The translations under genes and the position numbers were made by a program. Below are positions 46,298 to 56,360 of a DNA stretch of 64,000 nt, piece after piece; position 1 is the stretch's first letter, and the number at the start of each line of letters is the position of its first letter. The notes below the pieces were generated by a model. That model was not told the origin of the DNA. It saw only the letters and a list, made by a program, of their open reading frames with translations, and made no database searches. Origin of the DNA: Pohlia nutans (taxonomy: Eukaryota; Streptophyta; Bryopsida; Bryales; Mniaceae); the NCBI GenBank assembly GCA_022496805.1, contig CM040100.1:20613009-20677008 (forward strand), given 5' to 3'.

Positions 46298-46652
46298 ACT
46301 CAGCAGACTTTGGCGGCCATTTTGTCATACTAGAATAATTGTTTTCAAAAATATTTGAATTAAGAAAAGCTGGTAAATCAAATTAAGTTACATCTTCAAA
46401 AATCCGTTTGTGATTTTGAGCCTCCATTCAAAAGTTATAGATAAAATTCAGAGTGTGGTAGCAAGGAATATTTTTTTGATATTTTTAAACACCCTCTCTG
46501 AATTTTGTCTATAACTTTTGAATGGAGGCTTAAAATCACAAACGGATTTTTGAAGATGAAACTTAACTTGATTTCCTAGCTTTTCTTAGTCCAATGATTT
46601 TTGAAAAAAGTTATTTTATTATATCAAAATGGCTGCCAAAGTTTGTTGAGTT
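46298..46652. mobile_element. Foldback element, arms about 160 bp
   Basis: The left arm (ACTCAGCAGACTTTGGCGGC ... CATCTTCAAAAATCCGTTTG ... CTCCATTCAAAAGTTATAGA) faces its inverse (TCTATAACTTTTGAATGGAG ... CAAACGGATTTTTGAAGATG ... GGCTGCCAAAGTTTGTTGAG) around a loop of about 45 bp. The arms differ by scattered substitutions. It is non-coding. Confidence 0.9.
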
Positions 46653-46714
46653 CGAAAACACCGAATTGTAAGTGTATATGTAAGAAAAAAATAATGCTTT
46701 GTTCATTGAATTCT

Positions 46715-46890
46715 AATGGTAGTGAGTTGGTTAGAGTGTTGAGTCATAAGTGGGAGGTTTCAAGTTCAAACCCGAGTAGCAACCGTGGATGTAAAGCTTG
46801 GCTGCCCGGAGGCGCCGGGCGGCAAAAAAAAAGGATTCTTGCTTTAAAAATTTGGGCATCAATTTTATTTATTTATTTATTTATTTTTAT
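46715..46890 (+). mobile_element. tRNA-derived SINE, methionine-tRNA-like head
   Basis: TAGTGAGTTGGTTAGAGTG matches a tRNA D-arm and box A. TGAGTCATAAGTGGG occupies the anticodon region with CATAA as in tRNA-Met. AGTTCAAACCC fits the box B consensus RGTTCRANNCC exactly. A GC-rich body (GGCTGCCCGGAGGCGCCGGG) and an A-run follow, then a (TTTA)n tail near 46865-46890. The head has lost the acceptor stem, as SINEs do. I could not confirm flanking direct repeats. Confidence 0.75.
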
Positions 46891-47190
46891 TTGACCAAAG
46901 AAATAGGAAAAATCAACAGATTTCTGTTGATGGATGTCCTGTACAACGCGTTCAAAACAACATAAAATATCAACGCTTCTCTGTTGATTTGGACGCTGAA
47001 TTTTCTGGTAGTGCATGTTCTCAATCTTCAGAGAATCAACTTCTTGAAATTGCTACAATATTCTTTTTTGGTTGTACTGTACACAGAATCATGAAACCCT
47101 TGTATTCTACTGTAGTACGTGATTGGCTTCAACACTAATTATATTATTTTAATTAGGGTTACGCTTCTATCCGCACCACTAGTGACAAAA

Positions 47191-47424
47191 GTGAAAGGCC
47201 ATGAAATTGAATAAAACGTAAAAGGCTAGGTTAATTTACATAATGATCTTTGAAGGCGGAATAGAACATTCATGGCTATTCAAGGATGTGAAAGGCTAGG
47301 TTACATCATAGAAAGGTTACATCATAGAACTTTGTCTTAGAACTGTTGCCATCACGTTTACAAACCCTACAACGGTTGGAAAGTCACAAAATGGAACCTA
47401 TAGTCGTCAATACCATTTTTCTAA
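47191..47424 (-). repeat. Right arm of a long-range inverted repeat
   Basis: This is the inverse of 41260-41489: GTGAAAGGCCATGAAATTGA, TCAAGGATGTGAAAGGCTAG, GGTTACATCATAGAA (twice) and GGAACCTATAGTCGTCAAT occur in reversed order and orientation. The ends TTAATGACTATAG and ATTGACGACTATAG (inverse) are similar but not identical. Confidence 0.8.
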
Positions 47425-47639
47425 ACCAACTCCGACCTACGGTCATCACTGGAATAAGGGCCGAAATTATAGGAGTTTTTTTTCACTTTTTTCCCAAATT
47501 TAAAGAAAAAAATTTCCAAAAAATATAAGTGCCGAATCTATTTTTTTTAAATTAATTAAATATTTGGCATAAGTATAAGTTTAAGTATAAGTGCCGAATC
47601 TATTCTTGAATACGATCGTGTGCTACTGTAATAGGGAAT

Positions 47640-48527
47640 ACACTACGTCACGGGAATGGGGGTAACGACCCTTATTAGTGTGGCAACGCCCTCATTACCG
47701 CGAGAGTCTCAGCAAGCCACGGTGACAGAGCGGAGTAGAACAGAGAAGAGCGACGTGTGCCGAAGCAGGTCCACGGAATGAATAAGCAAATTAGCAAACA
47801 TTGCGGCCCACATGTCTGCACACATTACCTTCCGCGTCAGTCCTCCAAATCATTTCCCTCGCCGCTCTCCAATTTAGCAACCGATACCCAATTCTCGCAT
47901 CACTTGCTTAGAAATTTCTCTCGTGAATTGGGCTGTAACATTCATTCTGCCTAAGTTACTCCTCATGGGAATTCACCAAATGCATTTCTCCGCAATGCCG
48001 TGAGATTGTCTGTGGCGTACTATTGCAGTCAATTTTTGTGAAAGGAGCTCGCTATGCGCGATATTGCGCTTCCTGGAGCTTGAATTTCAAAATTTTGTTT
48101 GGAGATGCGAGTCGGGAAATGGTGGAATGAGTACTTGAATTCCACCAACGGGAGAGATTTGTTGAGAAGTGCAGATTTTAGGGTTTGTGAATGTTTGTGG
48201 ATTTTGTTGAGGGGATGCGTGATGTTGCTTTTTCCAGGAGCTTGGATTTGATTGTATGTGAGATGCGAGTCTGTGAGAATTTGAATTCTCGGGAGATTTG
48301 TTGAAAGTTGTATGACGGGAGATTTTAGGGTTTGAGGATGCATTGAGAACGAATTCATGGAAGCGGCGGTGATGGCAGGGAGGTTAAAGAATTGAGAATT
48401 GATCATGTTGTTGAAGAATTGAGAATTGATGTTGTTAAAGAATTGGTGTTTATTTAGGGTAGTGGAAGAGGGGGAGATTACGTTCCAGGTAGGGTTAGGG
48501 TATGCTGGACAATAATAGGATCTGAGT
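47640..48527 (+). promoter_or_regulatory. Promoter/leader region of the J-protein gene, with a duplication
   Basis: The GC content rises from about 47640. Two related blocks, 48062-48215 and 48228-48350, share CTTCC(A)GGAGCTT(G)GAATTTGA-like strings, GAGATGCGAGTC, TTGAATTC, CGGGAGA(GA)TTTGTTGA and GATTTTAGGGTTTG, the last containing a telobox-like motif. This is a tandem duplication about 165 bp apart. I could not fix the transcription start. The minus-strand 125-codon frame here is not accepted. Confidence 0.5.
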
Positions 48528-50464
48528 ATGAAGATTGATTACTACAAGGTGCTCGGGGTTGCAAGGGATGCAACTGCAAACGAAATCAAGCAAGCGTTTC
48601 GGAAACTGGCGCTGGAGTTTCATCCTGACAGGCATGTCCAATCGTCAATTCAGTCGCGAGAATCTGCAGGACGGAGGTTCCGGCAGGTCTCCGAGGCGTA
48701 CGAAGTCCTGAGTGACAACTTCAAGAGGATTGCGTACAACAAGGGCACGCATTATGCTGGAACGCAAGCTGGCCCCACGAGCAGGTTTGCCATGCTTTCA
48801 CATCTCGATCACATGATTTTAGTTTAATTTCTTTTGAAGTGCCTTCTGTTTTTGTTTGCAACTTAGCTTTGCTTGTGTTGATAGTGTCACTATGGTATGG
48901 CTGTATGATAATTCAACTGCGTTAATCAACTTTTGCTATATTATTCAAATTTGCCGAGTTAGCTAGTGTGTCAGTCCTTTCAATGACTCTTCTTCTGGGA
49001 CGATGGAAATACATCTAGAAAGGATTTTTTTCTTGGTTTTCGGGTAATCGCTAATACAGTATAATTGCATTAATATGTAGATACGAAGGACCTCCGAGGC
49101 GTCGATATTACAGACGGACGAATCAAGGCTACACTACATACGGAAGTGCACAAGCTAGGTCTACATATGATCGAGGTACAGGGCAACGGTGGAGATATGA
49201 ATCTGAGTATTCTGCTGCTGAGCGAAAGGAAAGGCTCATCAACACTGTATTTTTCGGGTACATACAGTCACTTCACAATTGTCCAAGCTCGTGTTTTTTG
49301 CTGGATGTTACTTTTGGAAGGGATTTCAGCTGAATGGGATTCTATTCGCCGACTTTTTTAGTTTTTGAGATGCGATTGGAGGCAGTGAGTCCATGTGTTT
49401 AACCTCCTCAAGGACCGAGTTTTCATGGTTTTAAAATGACGAATTTGATTGATCATACTGTGAAAATTATAAATTCAGACAGGACCACATTTTATATCAC
49501 CAGTCCTGATCAGTGAAGAACATTGCATGCGTTGATCAAAAAATAAAAAGTCTTCATATGATCCCACAAAAGTGCTAAGAATGAGGCCCAAATATGTGTC
49601 TTACTACATTTTCGCCATGCAGTTGAAATTAACCTTCAATCAAGCAGCAAGACTGATCTGAACTTAAAATCTGTGCTACAGGTTTGCATTGCCGTTGTTC
49701 TTGTTTGCAGATTACATTGAAGCAGCTTTCTGGCCAAAACCCAGTCACCGCTTGGTATACATTCTTCACTTTCATTTTTTGAAGGGCATGGTTGGTGTAC
49801 ATCAACGTATTATTATCACTTCTGTTCGTCGTGGCTGGGCATTTCGTGCGAGTGCTTTGTGTGGGCCTTTTCAATGCTTTCTTATTCCGAGTTAGAACGG
49901 TTTGTGAGAGGTTAGGAGTTGAATGTGTCTCTGGGCTTCCAAGTTTAACTGTTGCTCCTACTGTTATTGCGATAAGATTCATGTCTCTATCAGTGGAGCT
50001 CAAGCGGACTGTTATCTTTGCAGAATTTTCATGGGGAGCAAGAACCACGGAAATGTCCAGAGAATCAAGAGAAGGCCGAGTGCAAGAAAAAAGGGAAGAA
50101 AAAGCTTCTTGGTCGAGTGCCAATGCAGAGCCCTGATACGGAGGAGACGAGGCCAGCATCATCAGCTGTAAGTAGAGATATCCCTGATCAAGGATGCAAG
50201 TCATTGTTAGAGATTACCGGTAGTAGTAGTAGTAGTAGTGTGGGTTACACATATGTACTAGGCCAGGGATTCGGAAAGCTTCAGTCTGCCTCCAATTTGG
50301 CACCTAAACTTCAGGCTGAAGTAGTTCCTCGCACCTCTGGTCCCCAAAACTTGCGTTCTTTGTTGAGCATGGAGTACAGGCTAAGCGATCTGCAACTTGA
50401 TGGTGTTCATACTTGGCTTAGGCAAAGAACTCAGGGAGCTCCGGTTAACAGAGAGAGTACTTAA
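48528..50464 (+). CDS. Membrane-anchored J-domain (DnaJ/Hsp40) protein, four exons
   Basis: A J-domain co-chaperone that stimulates Hsp70 ATP hydrolysis. Exons 48528-48784, 49081-49257, 49682-49754 and 50024-50464 keep phase and give 315 residues. Residues 4-75 are the J domain: DYYKVLGVARDATANEIKQA, HPD at 32-34 and FRQVSEAYEVLSD. Then comes a Tyr/Arg/Gly-rich linker (YEGPPRRRYYRRTNQGYTTY), a single hydrophobic segment INTVFFGFALPLFLFADYI near 138-156, and a C-terminal part with a Lys-rich cluster, a six-Ser run from an AGT microsatellite and little predicted structure. Class III (no Gly/Phe or zinc region). The layout resembles plant DnaJ proteins of the chaperone DnaJ 72 kind, as I recall them. 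The membrane is not determined. Intron 2 carries a TTAA element. Confidence 0.88.
49399..49632. mobile_element. TTAA-type element R (copy 2) in a J-protein intron
   Basis: Begins TTAACCTCCTCAAGGACCGA and ends at TTAA near 49629-49632. The right terminus has decayed. It corresponds to 24950-25338 but lacks the extra element found there. It lies wholly in the intron between 49258 and 49681. Confidence 0.65.
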
Positions 50465-50612
50465 GACAGTTTGTACAAAAATCAGTGTAAATGATTGTTA
50501 CCAACGTGGGTTGCTTGCCATTCATTCAGCAGGGACCTTGGCATGACGCTTGCCTTCCGAAGCTAGGTCTGCATTAATTTCGAGAGTCTCCTCATTTATA
50601 TTTTATTGCTTT

Positions 50613-51203
50613 TTCAAACCCTAAATGCCCACATCCCTCTTGAGATTTGGGGAATTGCATAGATGCATTATAAAATGCAACTAAGAGGGATTTTTTGAAC
50701 TTGATGTATTAATAAAAGTTGTACATTATGAATTTTAGATTCTATCCATGTGATTAGATCTATGATAGCCATCACCAATATTTTTGTATAAAATTTGAAA
50801 CTCAAAATTTAAAACTCTTTTGTAAATACAAATAAGATATTGATTACAAATAAGATATTGACAATCTATGAATGAATTTTTTTGTGATTGGTTGAAATGT
50901 AATACCCTATATGTAGGAATTTTTTTGATTGCTTAATTCTATGAGTTGACTTGTTCAAAAGCACTTTTGAACTATTTTGAACTAAGATCTTAGAATTTTT
51001 TGGTGGATTACTTCAACATGAAATTAGGCATTACAAGTTCACAAATCATCCCCTTTCTAATCGGTTCACACATGCATGAAGTTAACTTCCCATAAAATCT
51101 ATGGTAAAAAATCCACACTACAAAAAGTGCATAACAAATGAGAAAACATGGATGAAATCTGTACATTGTCCAAAAAATGGACGCCTAGACGATTAAGGGT
51201 TAA
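50613..51203. mobile_element. TTAA/CCC-end MITE, subfamily N (copy 2)
   Basis: The left end is decayed (TTCAAACCCTAAATGCCC) and the right end reads GACGATTAAGGGTTAA. The interior follows the copy at 1322-1897 closely (TTATAAAATGCAACTAAGAG, AAAAGTTGTACATTATGAAT, CATCCCCTTTCTAATCGG). It starts about 150 bp past the J-protein stop codon. Confidence 0.85.
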
Positions 51204-51634
51204 ATTGTTGAATGTAAAACTAGAACTATGTATGTAAAACTAGAACTATGTAATAAAAAAAATGTTATTAGAATGTAAAGGTTGCCCCACTAATGTAATA
51301 CCTTTGCGCATTTCCACCGGTAATGAATCTGAATTCAATAAAAGGTATTATTTTATTTTTTAAGTTTATTATTATTATTATTTCAGTTTTTCAGCAAGAT
51401 ACTGCATAACATTATATAGCAGTAGGGTTCTGCATTCCCTACTGCTTGGTTTGGTTTTATTGATACAATAACTTTCCTTAAAACTAGAGTGAAAGATGAC
51501 ACGTTCCATTATATGAGGGAATTTAGTAGGAGTCAAACAAACAAGACAAACTTGAGATGTGAAAACAAAGAGCATCCAAGAGCATCAGAGAGAATCTTGG
51601 AAACTTTAGTAGGGGTACAAAGTCTAGGGCTTAA

Positions 51635-52086
51635 AAGCATCCGCACCTATACCTCCAATAATTGACTCGCTATCCAGTCATTGCGGGACAACTTATTTGT
51701 GAAAGTAGCCTTTAAAATTTGCACTGCCCAACCGTCATCCACCCTACTGACCGCAAGCCCAAATGTAATTGCTTTAAAAAAACCAACTTGATTCCTTTAC
51801 AAATCCAGACCCATTATGAATTCCACATGGCCTTTATTCACATGCCCTCTGCTCTTTTGCACAAGCCTTCCATCCTCATACTCACGTGAATATAAAAGGC
51901 CGCAAAATGGGTGCATTTAAAAGATGCACAAAGCATGAAAGATGGTGAGTAAAGTGGCAAGTTTGAGGAGGCCGCAAGACGAAGGGCCCGTTGACGAGTA
52001 GTAGTGGGGGGCTTGGGGGCTCAGACAAGCTAAGGCATACAAAAAGCAGTTGTGGCCCAGTATCGCGAGTATGAGTGCGGATGCTC
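51635..52086. mobile_element. PIF/Harbinger-like MITE flanked by TAA
   Basis: Ends AAGCATCCGCACCTATAC and GTATGAGTGCGGATGCTC are inverse with few mismatches. TAA flanks both sides (51632-51634 and 52087-52089). TAA target duplications are typical of PIF/Harbinger (Tourist) elements. The 452-bp interior has only short frames. Confidence 0.7.
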
Positions 52087-52089
52087 TAA

Positions 52090-52380
52090 GAGCAACTCCA
52101 ACCATTTACGCTAAAAGCGATTCTCTAAAAGCACTCATCAATATTTGAAAAGCCCTTTCACTTAAAGTTCCCTCCCTCAAACGCTCTTCAAACATCAAAA
52201 GTGTACATTAAATAGTCAATGGACCAATCACAAGTAGATAGTCAATTAAACTTAAATTTAAAGTGTCATCTATCACACATGCTAGGATAGAAGATCAAGA
52301 GGCTTTTCAAAGGGCCTATAGCATTTTTCATCCGCTTTTAGAGTGTATTAGACCCTTGGCAAGTCCCGTTGGAGATGCTC
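52090..52380. mobile_element. PIF/Harbinger-like MITE sharing TAA with its neighbour
   Basis: Ends GAGCAACTCCAACC and GTTGGAGATGCTC are inverse, and TAA occurs at 52087-52089 and 52381-52383. GAGCATCTCCAAC-type ends are common among plant MITEs. The 291-bp element abuts the previous one on a single shared TAA. Confidence 0.8.
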
Positions 52381-53141
52381 TAAGAATGTTATGGAAAAAC
52401 GAGCTGGATCCTCAAAAAGGAATTTGGATCTGGGAAAGGGAAAACAGTTTTTAAGTTAGTTAGATTTGAGACCTCATTTAATACTTTCCAAGTTAACATT
52501 TATCCACGGTGGACTGTACGACTGTACCGTAAGTCTTACGGATGGTCGGACCCAAAAGTGTCGAAAACCGTCGAAGGGGAAGGAAGAAGGCGACGGACGG
52601 ACGGACGGAATCGAAAACCGTCGTGAGGGAGGACGAATGCCGGGTCCGCGTCGAAAGCCGTCGTGCAGTCGTGGCGCTCACGAAAGGCGCCACATGACAG
52701 CGACGGCCAGGAAAACGCGCGGCAACGACAGCGACACTTCCGTCGCCCACGACACATTCCGTCGCCTGCGACGACCCTTTCTCTCTCTCCGTCAGTCATT
52801 CTCCCCTTCAAGCTTTTGTCCTACCCTTCGAGCTTTTGTGGCTTCTGCATCTCCTTGTCTTTCTTCGGGTGTGCGCAACAATGTCGCTGATGTACTCCAG
52901 GTTCGTTTCACTGTACGGTTCCCAGTTTTGTGCTTGTTTGCATTTTCTTTTTAAGTGCCGAAATAAGTGGAAGGCTCTGTAACGATGGCTTGGTCGGTCG
53001 GTGTCATTCAGATCCCGATATTTGCATTGCCTCGGTTCGGTTTTAGCTCGTTGGATGGTGTGGTGTTGTTAATACAATCGCGTGAAGGGAATGATTGATT
53101 GCCCGAGCTGCTGATTGTTGAGAGTCGTCCATCTTATTAGG

Positions 53142-53785
53142 GTGAGCTGATTTTAAGCGCGTTTCGTTGTGATTGATTTAGTTTGATGTTGTTGAAAAGT
53201 TCTTCCGCATAGTGCGCGCTTCATCGTCGGGAGCTGCATTTTTGTTTTTGTGTGGAGTGAGATTTTTTTTGAGGAGTTGATACTGTGAGAAAGGCTTTTT
53301 GGTAAAGAACGTACCGGTACTTCTATTCGATGGCTTGTCAGCGATAGCTCAGGGTGATTGACGTTTTAATGTAAACTTTGATGTACTGTCGTTATTTTCC
53401 GAGTATGGAATTGATACAATTGTTTAGGGTTCAGGGATGTGGTATTACCCGTTGTACCATGAGCTGATTATAAGCGCGTTTAGTTGTGATTGATTGAGTT
53501 TGGTGTTGTTGAAAAGTTCTTCCACATCGTCGTCGGGAGTTCTGTTCCACTGCAATTTTGTTTTTGTTTGGAGTACGATTTTTTTTGAGGAGTTCATACT
53601 GCAAGTCCATGTGTGAGAATGGCTTTTGGTAAAGATCGTACCGGTACTTGTCAGCGATAGCTCAGGGTGATTGGCGTTCTGATGTAAACTCTGATGTACT
53701 GGCGAAACGTGGTCGTTATTTTCCGAGTATGGAATTGATACAATTGTTTAGGGTTCAGGAATGTGGCATTACCCGTCGTACTATG
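53142..53785 (+). repeat. About 319-bp tandem duplication in the leader intron
   Basis: Two head-to-tail copies begin GTGAGCTGATTTTAAGCGCG and ATGAGCTGATTATAAGCGCG. They share TTGTTGAAAAGTTCTTCC, AAGA(A/T)CGTACCGGTACTT, GTCAGCGATAGCTCAGGGTG, TTATTTTCCGAGTATGGAAT and TGTTTAGGGTTCAGG, ending at GTACTATG-like strings. The copies differ by a few indels. Confidence 0.9.
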
Positions 53786-53931
53786 GCAGGTTCTGTCTTG
53801 ACTTTTTCACAAGTTCCATCCAATAATTGTGTGACATGAGGTGCTTTCACTTCACACATGAATTGATTTGTGTCGAAGATGCCGTGGTAGCAATGGCTTG
53901 TTTATCGTTCTTGTTGAGGTGGGGGACACAT

Positions 53932-54013
53932 GTAGTATCGGGAACCTCACCTCGGCAAATGTACTCCTGGCTACATTCTACAGGGGATAATACACGGGAG
54001 GTTCCGATACTAC
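53932..54013. repeat. 82-bp foldback in the leader intron
   Basis: GTAGTATCGGGAACCTC and GAGGTTCCGATACTAC are inverse arms (one mismatch in 17) enclosing about 50 bp. It looks like a small MITE. No target duplication is evident. Confidence 0.75.
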
Positions 54014-54352
54014 ATTCTAGCCTTGAGGTGGATTGGACATTTGTGCGTTCTGGGAAACGCTGTAGTTACATGTTTTTGTTCAGGATTGAGGGGAAGCTCA
54101 ATGGGTCAGGGACTCTTAACCATCCTTAGGATGCCAACCTGATGACGATGTATTTTTTCATGTTGCTCACAGTTTCTTTTTCTCTGCAGAGCGTGAATGG
54201 ATGAAATTCTTGAATAGAGCTTGGGAGCAACATGACATGCAGTGACGACATCCAGATGCAGTGTTTTTTTGAGATATTGACGTGATTGCTGAAAGCACCG
54301 TTGATTGCTTTTCGTCGATTCTTTTTATTATTACCAGATTGAAGTGTTCAAG

Positions 54353-54676
54353 ATGGGAAATGACACTCTCTTAGGGATTTCCCCGGGATTACGAAGAGGC
54401 ACCAATCCGTCGTCCCCATCTTCTTTCTCTAGAAGAAATTCATCATCCCCTACTGACACCTCATGGCGTACCCTTGGTCATCGCCACAAGTTCTTACTCT
54501 ACACGCTTGTGCTCTTGACAATACTTTGTACTGTGTATCTCTACTTTGCAATTACCTGGGGAGCAAGTGACTCATGTTCTGGTTTGGGAGGAACGCAGCG
54601 TGCTCTCTGCCAACTTCGGGTGAATCGGATGAAAGCTGATTCATTGAAAGGACATCACCGGCGGTTCTTAATGTAG
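54353..54676 (+). CDS. Small single-pass membrane protein, 107 residues
   Basis: The frame from ATG at 54353 to TAG at 54676 begins MGNDTLLGISPGLRRGTNPS. A Ser/Pro/Arg-rich N-terminal half (to about residue 45) is followed by one hydrophobic segment FLLYTLVLLTILCTVYLYFA at 47-66, then a short part with two cysteines (75 and 86) and a basic tail (GHHRRF). The N-terminal region is probably cytosolic because of its many arginines. The composition looks like a genuine conserved protein rather than chance, but I do not recognise a named family. The upstream acceptor and GC-rich promoter support transcription. Confidence 0.65.
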   Translation: MGNDTLLGISPGLRRGTNPSSPSSFSRRNSSSPTDTSWRTLGHRHKFLLYTLVLLTILCTVYLYFAITWGASDSCSGLGGTQRALCQLRVNRMKADSLKGHHRRFLM

Positions 54677-56360
54677 GGGAGGAGAACTTTTGTTCATACA
54701 TTTCTTAGGGAGGTGTCCCAGTTTCAGCCTCTTTGAAGAGTGTTAGTACGTAAAGAGTTTGTATGACTTTTTTGTGGCGATTAGATTGGATTTTGATATG
54801 GACATGGATACAAATATTACCTTTATACGCAGAGTAAGTCCCAAGGATGAGTAATTACAGGTGTGATTTAGCAATCAACGGAGTGATTGTTATCGCTTAA
54901 ACTTTGGATTGCTGCGACCATATCACAACTAACGTGGTTTCCGGGCTCCCACTGTGTTGAGTAGTTTGTTGAATTTTGGAATAAACTCAGTTGTACATTA
55001 AAGCGATGTCGAAAAGACACAAAGCTCAAGCTGAAGTGATCCGCGGGGCGTTCCAGGACGGATGGCAGTTACGAAAAAGTATAACACTCTTTGGTCTACA
55101 TCGGTCATGGTAATAATTTCTTCGAATATCTAAGCCTCTCTTTAACCCCTAAGCGTTCAAGGAGCCCCGTGAGGTCATATTTGGTCGTTCTTCAGGTAAA
55201 CACTGATTTTCACCTAGTTCCTTATTTTAAATGAGAATGATCCCAACTAAGAAAGTCTAGGGACTATCTTCTACTTTCTAATTCAAATTACCATTCTTCA
55301 AAATTGTTAAAATTGCGTTTTTTTATAGCACTTTAAAGCTCAAAACCCTAAAATTTCAATGTACTTTGTAAAAAAAGTTTTTCTATCAAAATTCACTTTA
55401 TAGAAGCTCAAGAAGCATGTCACCTATACCTTGTTGTTCATCACTATTATTTGCAATTTTCCTAAAACATTCATACTATTTTAAACATTTTTGTTAATAC
55501 TACGATTTTTACAAGGAAAAAACTTTGAAAAATGTTATTAAATTCATTTTTATTTACATAATTATGAAAAAATCAGGTTTAACAATACCAGAAAAATATA
55601 ATATATTTTAAAATGTGAGAAATTGATGAGGTTTGACCAGGTAACTATAGTGTGAACTATGTACATTTTTTGCAATTTTCATGCTGTAAAACAATATTGG
55701 CATTTTATGTGGTCTGTTACAGTCACGGGTGCGTAGTAGGGTACGCTTGGAACTCTTTTATATCACCCCTTTGGTAATTAACATACATGACTTCAAAAAC
55801 ACTTGAATGGGATATTTGAGAGTGTGATACCAATGAGTTCAGAGTATTGGGACATTTGATGCTTTCTGTTCCAATACTCTGACATTGGACACTGAATCAT
55901 TGACATTACAAACAAGCACTTTATTCACGCCGGCCTCAAAAGAGGACCGGAGTTTCTTGCATTGTAACATATGGAGGGATGAGTAGGGAAGGTTGTGATG
56001 CAAGAGTTGAGGAACCAACTTTTCTCATTCAACTTGCTTCATGTTGCCTCATTTACAGTACCTTCATACTGCATGTTACCAAAAATTTCCTACCCTGATA
56101 TTCATATCCGTCCTTCCAGTAGTCATCTTCGAAATATTGATATCCTAGACCCTCCTGCAGTTCCTACACATCTGGCATACCAATTTCAGCAAAAAAAAAC
56201 CCAATACCCTAGACCATGATACATCGAGGTTCAACCCATACCCGCCCAACACTGGAATGACCATATGAGGTGACCTAATAATGTCCCATGGTATATCCTT
56301 GTTGATAATACAGGGTACCCAACATCCTAGCTCTCATCTTGTGACGCCTTGAAAGTGAGG
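54677..56360. other. 3' flank, then AT-rich DNA with an orphan element start
   Basis: A left end TTAACCCCTAAGCGTTCAAG is at 55142 with no matching right end found. The stretch 55900-56355 is GC-richer but has no credible gene. Confidence 0.45.

Larger units (their letters stand above)
52500..54352 (+). promoter_or_regulatory. Promoter, leader exon and leader intron of the 54.35-kb gene
   Basis: A strongly GC-rich stretch (52550-52760, rich in CGTCG and GACGGA(C) repeats) precedes a pyrimidine-rich block CTTTCTCTCTCCGTCAGTCA at 52779. A donor-like GTTCGT follows TACTCCAG near 52898, and a clear acceptor TTATTACCAG lies at 54328-54337, 15 bases before the start codon. I infer a non-coding exon and an intron of about 1.4 kb. 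The 162-codon frame at 52466-52954 overlaps the GC-rich promoter and I do not accept it. Confidence 0.45.

Noticed and set aside
46715..46790. Functional tRNA-Met gene
   Set aside because: The acceptor stem is missing and the D and anticodon arms do not pair well. With a body and T-rich tail it fits a SINE.
48029..48406. 125-codon minus-strand frame upstream of the J-protein gene
   Set aside because: It runs through the duplicated leader block, has no recognisable domain and the same phrases appear twice because of the duplication.
52466..52954. 162-codon plus-strand frame (and overlapping minus-strand frames)
   Set aside because: All frames are open because the region is GC-rich and repetitive (CGTCG, GACGGA). 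The position fits a promoter, and the Arg/Ser-rich translation has no domain.
55142..56360. Complete TTAA element starting at 55142
   Set aside because: Only a left end is present. No inverse right end was found before the next element's own left end.
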